In this document: piece by piece, positions 14,970-16,144 of the stretch
How positions within the stretch are numbered: the stretch's first letter is position 1
How the letters are laid out: each line of letters opens with the position of its first letter
DNA from: RQOF01 sp964461135
Lineage (GTDB): Bacteria > Calditrichota > Calditrichia > RBG-13-44-9
Length of the DNA: 16,144 nucleotides
Reading direction: 5' to 3'
Assembly: GCA_964461135.1 (NCBI GenBank)
Contig: CAYWTB010000099.1
Location: forward strand, 1 to 16,144
The notes under the pieces: generated by a model
Told to the model about the DNA's origin: nothing
Seen by the model: the letters and a program-made list of their open reading frames with translations, nothing else
Databases searched by the model: none
Translations under genes and position numbers: made by a program

Positions 14970-15134
14970 CTGCAGGAACATGCATTGCATGCCCTAAATG
15001 ACTTTGAGAAACTATGGACAAGACCTCTTCCAAAAAATTCCGTATTTGCATGGGGGGGTAAACCACTGTATCAGTCCCTTATAAATTTGTGCAGGTTTTT
15101 TAAATGGCTAATATTTTCTTACAGTGAAAAGTAA
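14970..15134 (+). CDS. Doubtful 54-codon ORF behind a perfect Shine-Dalgarno
   Basis: The sequence TAAGGAGGA (14958-14966) is a full anti-16S match. The only frame it can serve at normal spacing starts at CTG 14970 and stays open for 54 codons to TAA 15132-15134. The product would begin LQEHALHALNDFEKLWTRPL. ATG 14979 in another frame stops after five codons. A weak promoter (TTGTAT 14884-14889, 17 nt, TAATAA 14907-14912) lies upstream. Codon use shows no clear bias and no family is recognised. It may be a real CUG-started gene, the remnant of a decayed gene, or a chance purine run. Confidence 0.25.
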   Translation: MQEHALHALNDFEKLWTRPLPKNSVFAWGGKPLYQSLINLCRFFKWLIFSYSEK

Positions 15135-15540
15135 CAATCGAGTAAAAAAGGAAAAAAGCGATTTTAATTGAAATCCAACAATGCAAATTATGCATATTTT
15201 TACTCTCTTTTCTATTCTCATTGGCCTCTGATTAAAAGAAGCGGTTAATGAAGAGTTTTGATGCATAAAAATGGATAAATCAAGCGGTATTAATTTCAAT
15301 GTTCTCAATTGAGTTCAAAATCTTACAAAATTTTATAAACACTGCTCAGATTTGGTATGGGCAGAAACAAAAAAGTCTTGATTTACCAGGCAAACATTTG
15401 TATTTTTGCGCTGCCCAAAAACGGCTCAAGCATTAAAGGAAAAGCAGATAGGATCTAAATATAAGGTGAAGGATAAGGAAATTTAGGGGCATAATAAGGA
15501 AGTCTGATTTTTTATTTACTATATTGCCTTTATCTTTTTC
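15135..15540. other. AT-rich region upstream of tRNA-Ser without a recognised gene
   Basis: No convincing ORF was found here on either strand. AAGCGGTTAAT near 15239 and AAGCGGTATTAAT near 15283 form an imperfect direct repeat. TTGATT (15378-15383) with TATTTT (15401-15406) at 17 nt is a weak possible promoter. A purine-rich stretch (15435-15480) and a pyrimidine-rich one (15520-15545) are partly complementary. Confidence 0.45.
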
Positions 15541-15561
15541 CTTATAACTTATAACTTGCAT
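15541..15561 (+). repeat. Heptad spacer upstream of tRNA-Ser
   Basis: Three 7-mers, CTTATAA, CTTATAA and CTTGCAT, end 6 nt before the tRNA. The same heptad series, also ending in C(T/C)TGCAT, precedes each unit of the downstream array by 5 nt (15716-15736 and 15893-15927). Their TATAA cores could serve as -10 elements. Confidence 0.75.
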
Positions 15562-15567
15562 TTACCG

Positions 15568-15659
15568 GGAGAGGTGGCCGAGTTGGCTGAAGGCGCTCGC
15601 CTGCTAAGTGAGTGTAGCGGCTAAAACCGCTACCGAGGGTTCGAATCCCTCCCTCTCCG
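15568..15659 (+). tRNA. tRNA-Ser (anticodon GCU)
   Basis: A full type II cloverleaf is visible. The acceptor stem is GGAGAGG / CCTCTCC with discriminator G at 15659. The D-arm GCC...GGC contains the TTGG loop bases. The anticodon loop CTGCTAA has GCT at 15603-15605, reading AGC/AGU serine codons. The long variable arm GTAGCGG / CCGCTAC has 7 bp, and the T-arm is GAGGG TTCGAAT CCCTC. CCA is not encoded. Confidence 0.97.
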
Positions 15660-15669
15660 CAATGAAGGC

Positions 15670-15711
15670 AAGTTATAAGTTATTAGTAACAAGGTATAAA
15701 ACTTATAACTT
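15670..15711. repeat. Inverted repeat just 3' of tRNA-Ser
   Basis: AAGTTATAAGTT (15670-15681) and AACTTATAACTT (15700-15711) are perfect complements around 18 nt. The left arm is also complementary to the heptads upstream of the tRNA (15541-15559), so the tRNA sits between complementary arms. It is built from the same CTTATAA motif as the spacers. Confidence 0.7.
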
Positions 15712-15741
15712 ATTCCTTATAACTTATCACCTGCATTTTCT

Positions 15742-15871
15742 GGAGGGCTAGTCCTAACTGGTAAGGCGGCGGTCTTCCCACGGGAGTGGTCACCATGTGA
15801 AAAACCGCTGGTAGAAAATGTTCGGGGTTCGGAGAGCGGCTTGGTTTAGAAGACAGGTTCCTGTTCGATGG
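15742..15871 (+). ncRNA. tRNA-like structured RNA candidate, resembling interrupted tRNA-Sec (repeated in each unit)
   Basis: The 5' part looks like a tRNA: possible acceptor strand GGAGGGC, then TA, then a D-arm-like CCT AACTGGTA AGG. GCGGT (15769-15773) pairs with ACCGC (15804-15808). The intervening 30 nt read CTTC, hairpin CCAC-GGGA-GTGG (15778-15789), hairpin TCAC-CAT-GTGA (15790-15800), AAA. Without the two hairpins (23 nt) the loop is CTTCAAA, the loop of E. coli tRNA-Sec with anticodon UCA. The 3' half does not complete a cloverleaf: ACAGG TT CCTGT (15853-15864) looks like a T-stem lacking its loop, and no strand pairs with the acceptor. CCGCT (15805-15809) can alternatively pair with AGCGG (15835-15839). 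It could be a tRNA-derived RNA or a tRNA pseudogene. A second copy is at 15933-16062. Confidence 0.4.
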
Positions 15872-16144
15872 TTATTAAAGATAAAGGATTTACTTATAAC
15901 TTATAACTTATAACTTATCACTTGCATCACCCGGAGGGCTAGTCCTAACTGGTAAGGCGGCGGTCTTCCCACGGGAGTGGTCACCATGTGAAAAACCGCT
16001 GGTAGAAAATGTTCGGGGTTCGGAGAGCGGCTTGGTTTAGAAGACAGGTTCCTGTTCGATGGTTATTAAAGATAAAGGATTTACTTATAACTTATAACTT
16101 ATAACTTATCACTTGCATCACCCGGAGGGCTAGTCCTAACTGGT
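15742..16144 (+). repeat. Perfect 191-bp tandem repeat array, running off the window
   Basis: Units start at 15742, 15933 and 16124 with GGAGGGCTAG; the period is exactly 191 bp. Units 1 (15742-15932) and 2 (15933-16123) appear identical throughout by reading, and the third is cut by the window end after 21 nt. Each unit has a GC-richer structured core of about 130 nt followed by an AT-rich spacer with five CTTATAA-type heptads. The segment before unit 1 (15716-15741) is a diverged copy of the spacer end. No ORF spans a unit. Confidence 0.95.

Noticed and set aside
14875..15308. Two minus-strand ORFs of 63 and 66 codons
   Set aside because: They lack ribosome binding sites, have unbiased composition and no recognisable features.
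15742..15871. A normal functional tRNA gene (for example tRNA-Gly reading the TTCCCAC segment as an anticodon loop)
   Set aside because: CGGTC and GGGAG around that segment do not pair, no 3' acceptor strand complementary to GGAGGGC exists and there is no proper T-arm.
15742..16144. CRISPR array
   Set aside because: The whole 191-bp unit is repeated without variable spacers, and the unit is far longer than a CRISPR repeat.

Overview
The window reads as chromosomal DNA of a Gram-negative bacterium with anaerobic or microaerobic metabolism. Supporting features are secreted multihaem and single-haem c-type cytochrome proteins, an outer-membrane beta-barrel, a flavodiiron protein, and a butyryl-phosphate/butyrate kinase pair. 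Most genes have clear Shine-Dalgarno sites and intrinsic terminators are frequent. Composition is moderate GC in genes and AT-rich between them. A member of the FCB-type phyla would fit, but this is only an impression; nothing here fixes the taxon.

Layout. Positions 1-126 hold the end of an upstream gene, closed by a terminator. A stand-alone receiver protein follows (292-642), behind a promoter and a nested palindrome. Next is the ptb-buk pair (1035-3023), which would convert butyryl-CoA to butyrate with ATP gain. A 70-residue HMA metal-binding protein (3252-3464) appears to start at an AUU codon. Positions 3564-7317 look like one transcription unit: flavodiiron protein, pentahaem c554-like cytochrome, and a barrel with an N-terminal haem motif, ended by a strong terminator. 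Together they suggest O2/NO detoxification and/or electron transfer across the envelope. Then come a short-chain dehydrogenase, a Bcp/PrxQ peroxiredoxin, a convergent ArsP_2-like permease, a membrane-anchored alpha/beta hydrolase, and a secreted M3 metallopeptidase with terminator.

The right-hand part (13.7-16.1 kb) is gene-poor. It holds a 54-residue two-helix membrane protein, a pair of small overlapping genes on the minus strand, a doubtful short ORF behind a perfect Shine-Dalgarno, and tRNA-Ser(GCU). The window ends inside a perfect 191-bp tandem array.

The array is the most unusual part. Each unit begins at the same distance from a CTTATAA-type heptad spacer as the tRNA-Ser does. Its 5' half looks like a tRNA, especially tRNA-Sec. 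Removing 23 nt, which is exactly two small adjacent hairpins, would restore a 7-nt anticodon loop CTTCAAA on a 5-bp stem. The 3' half does not complete a cloverleaf. This is either an amplified tRNA-derived structured RNA or a decayed and amplified tRNA gene. The window ends inside the array, so copy number is unknown and an assembly artefact must be considered.
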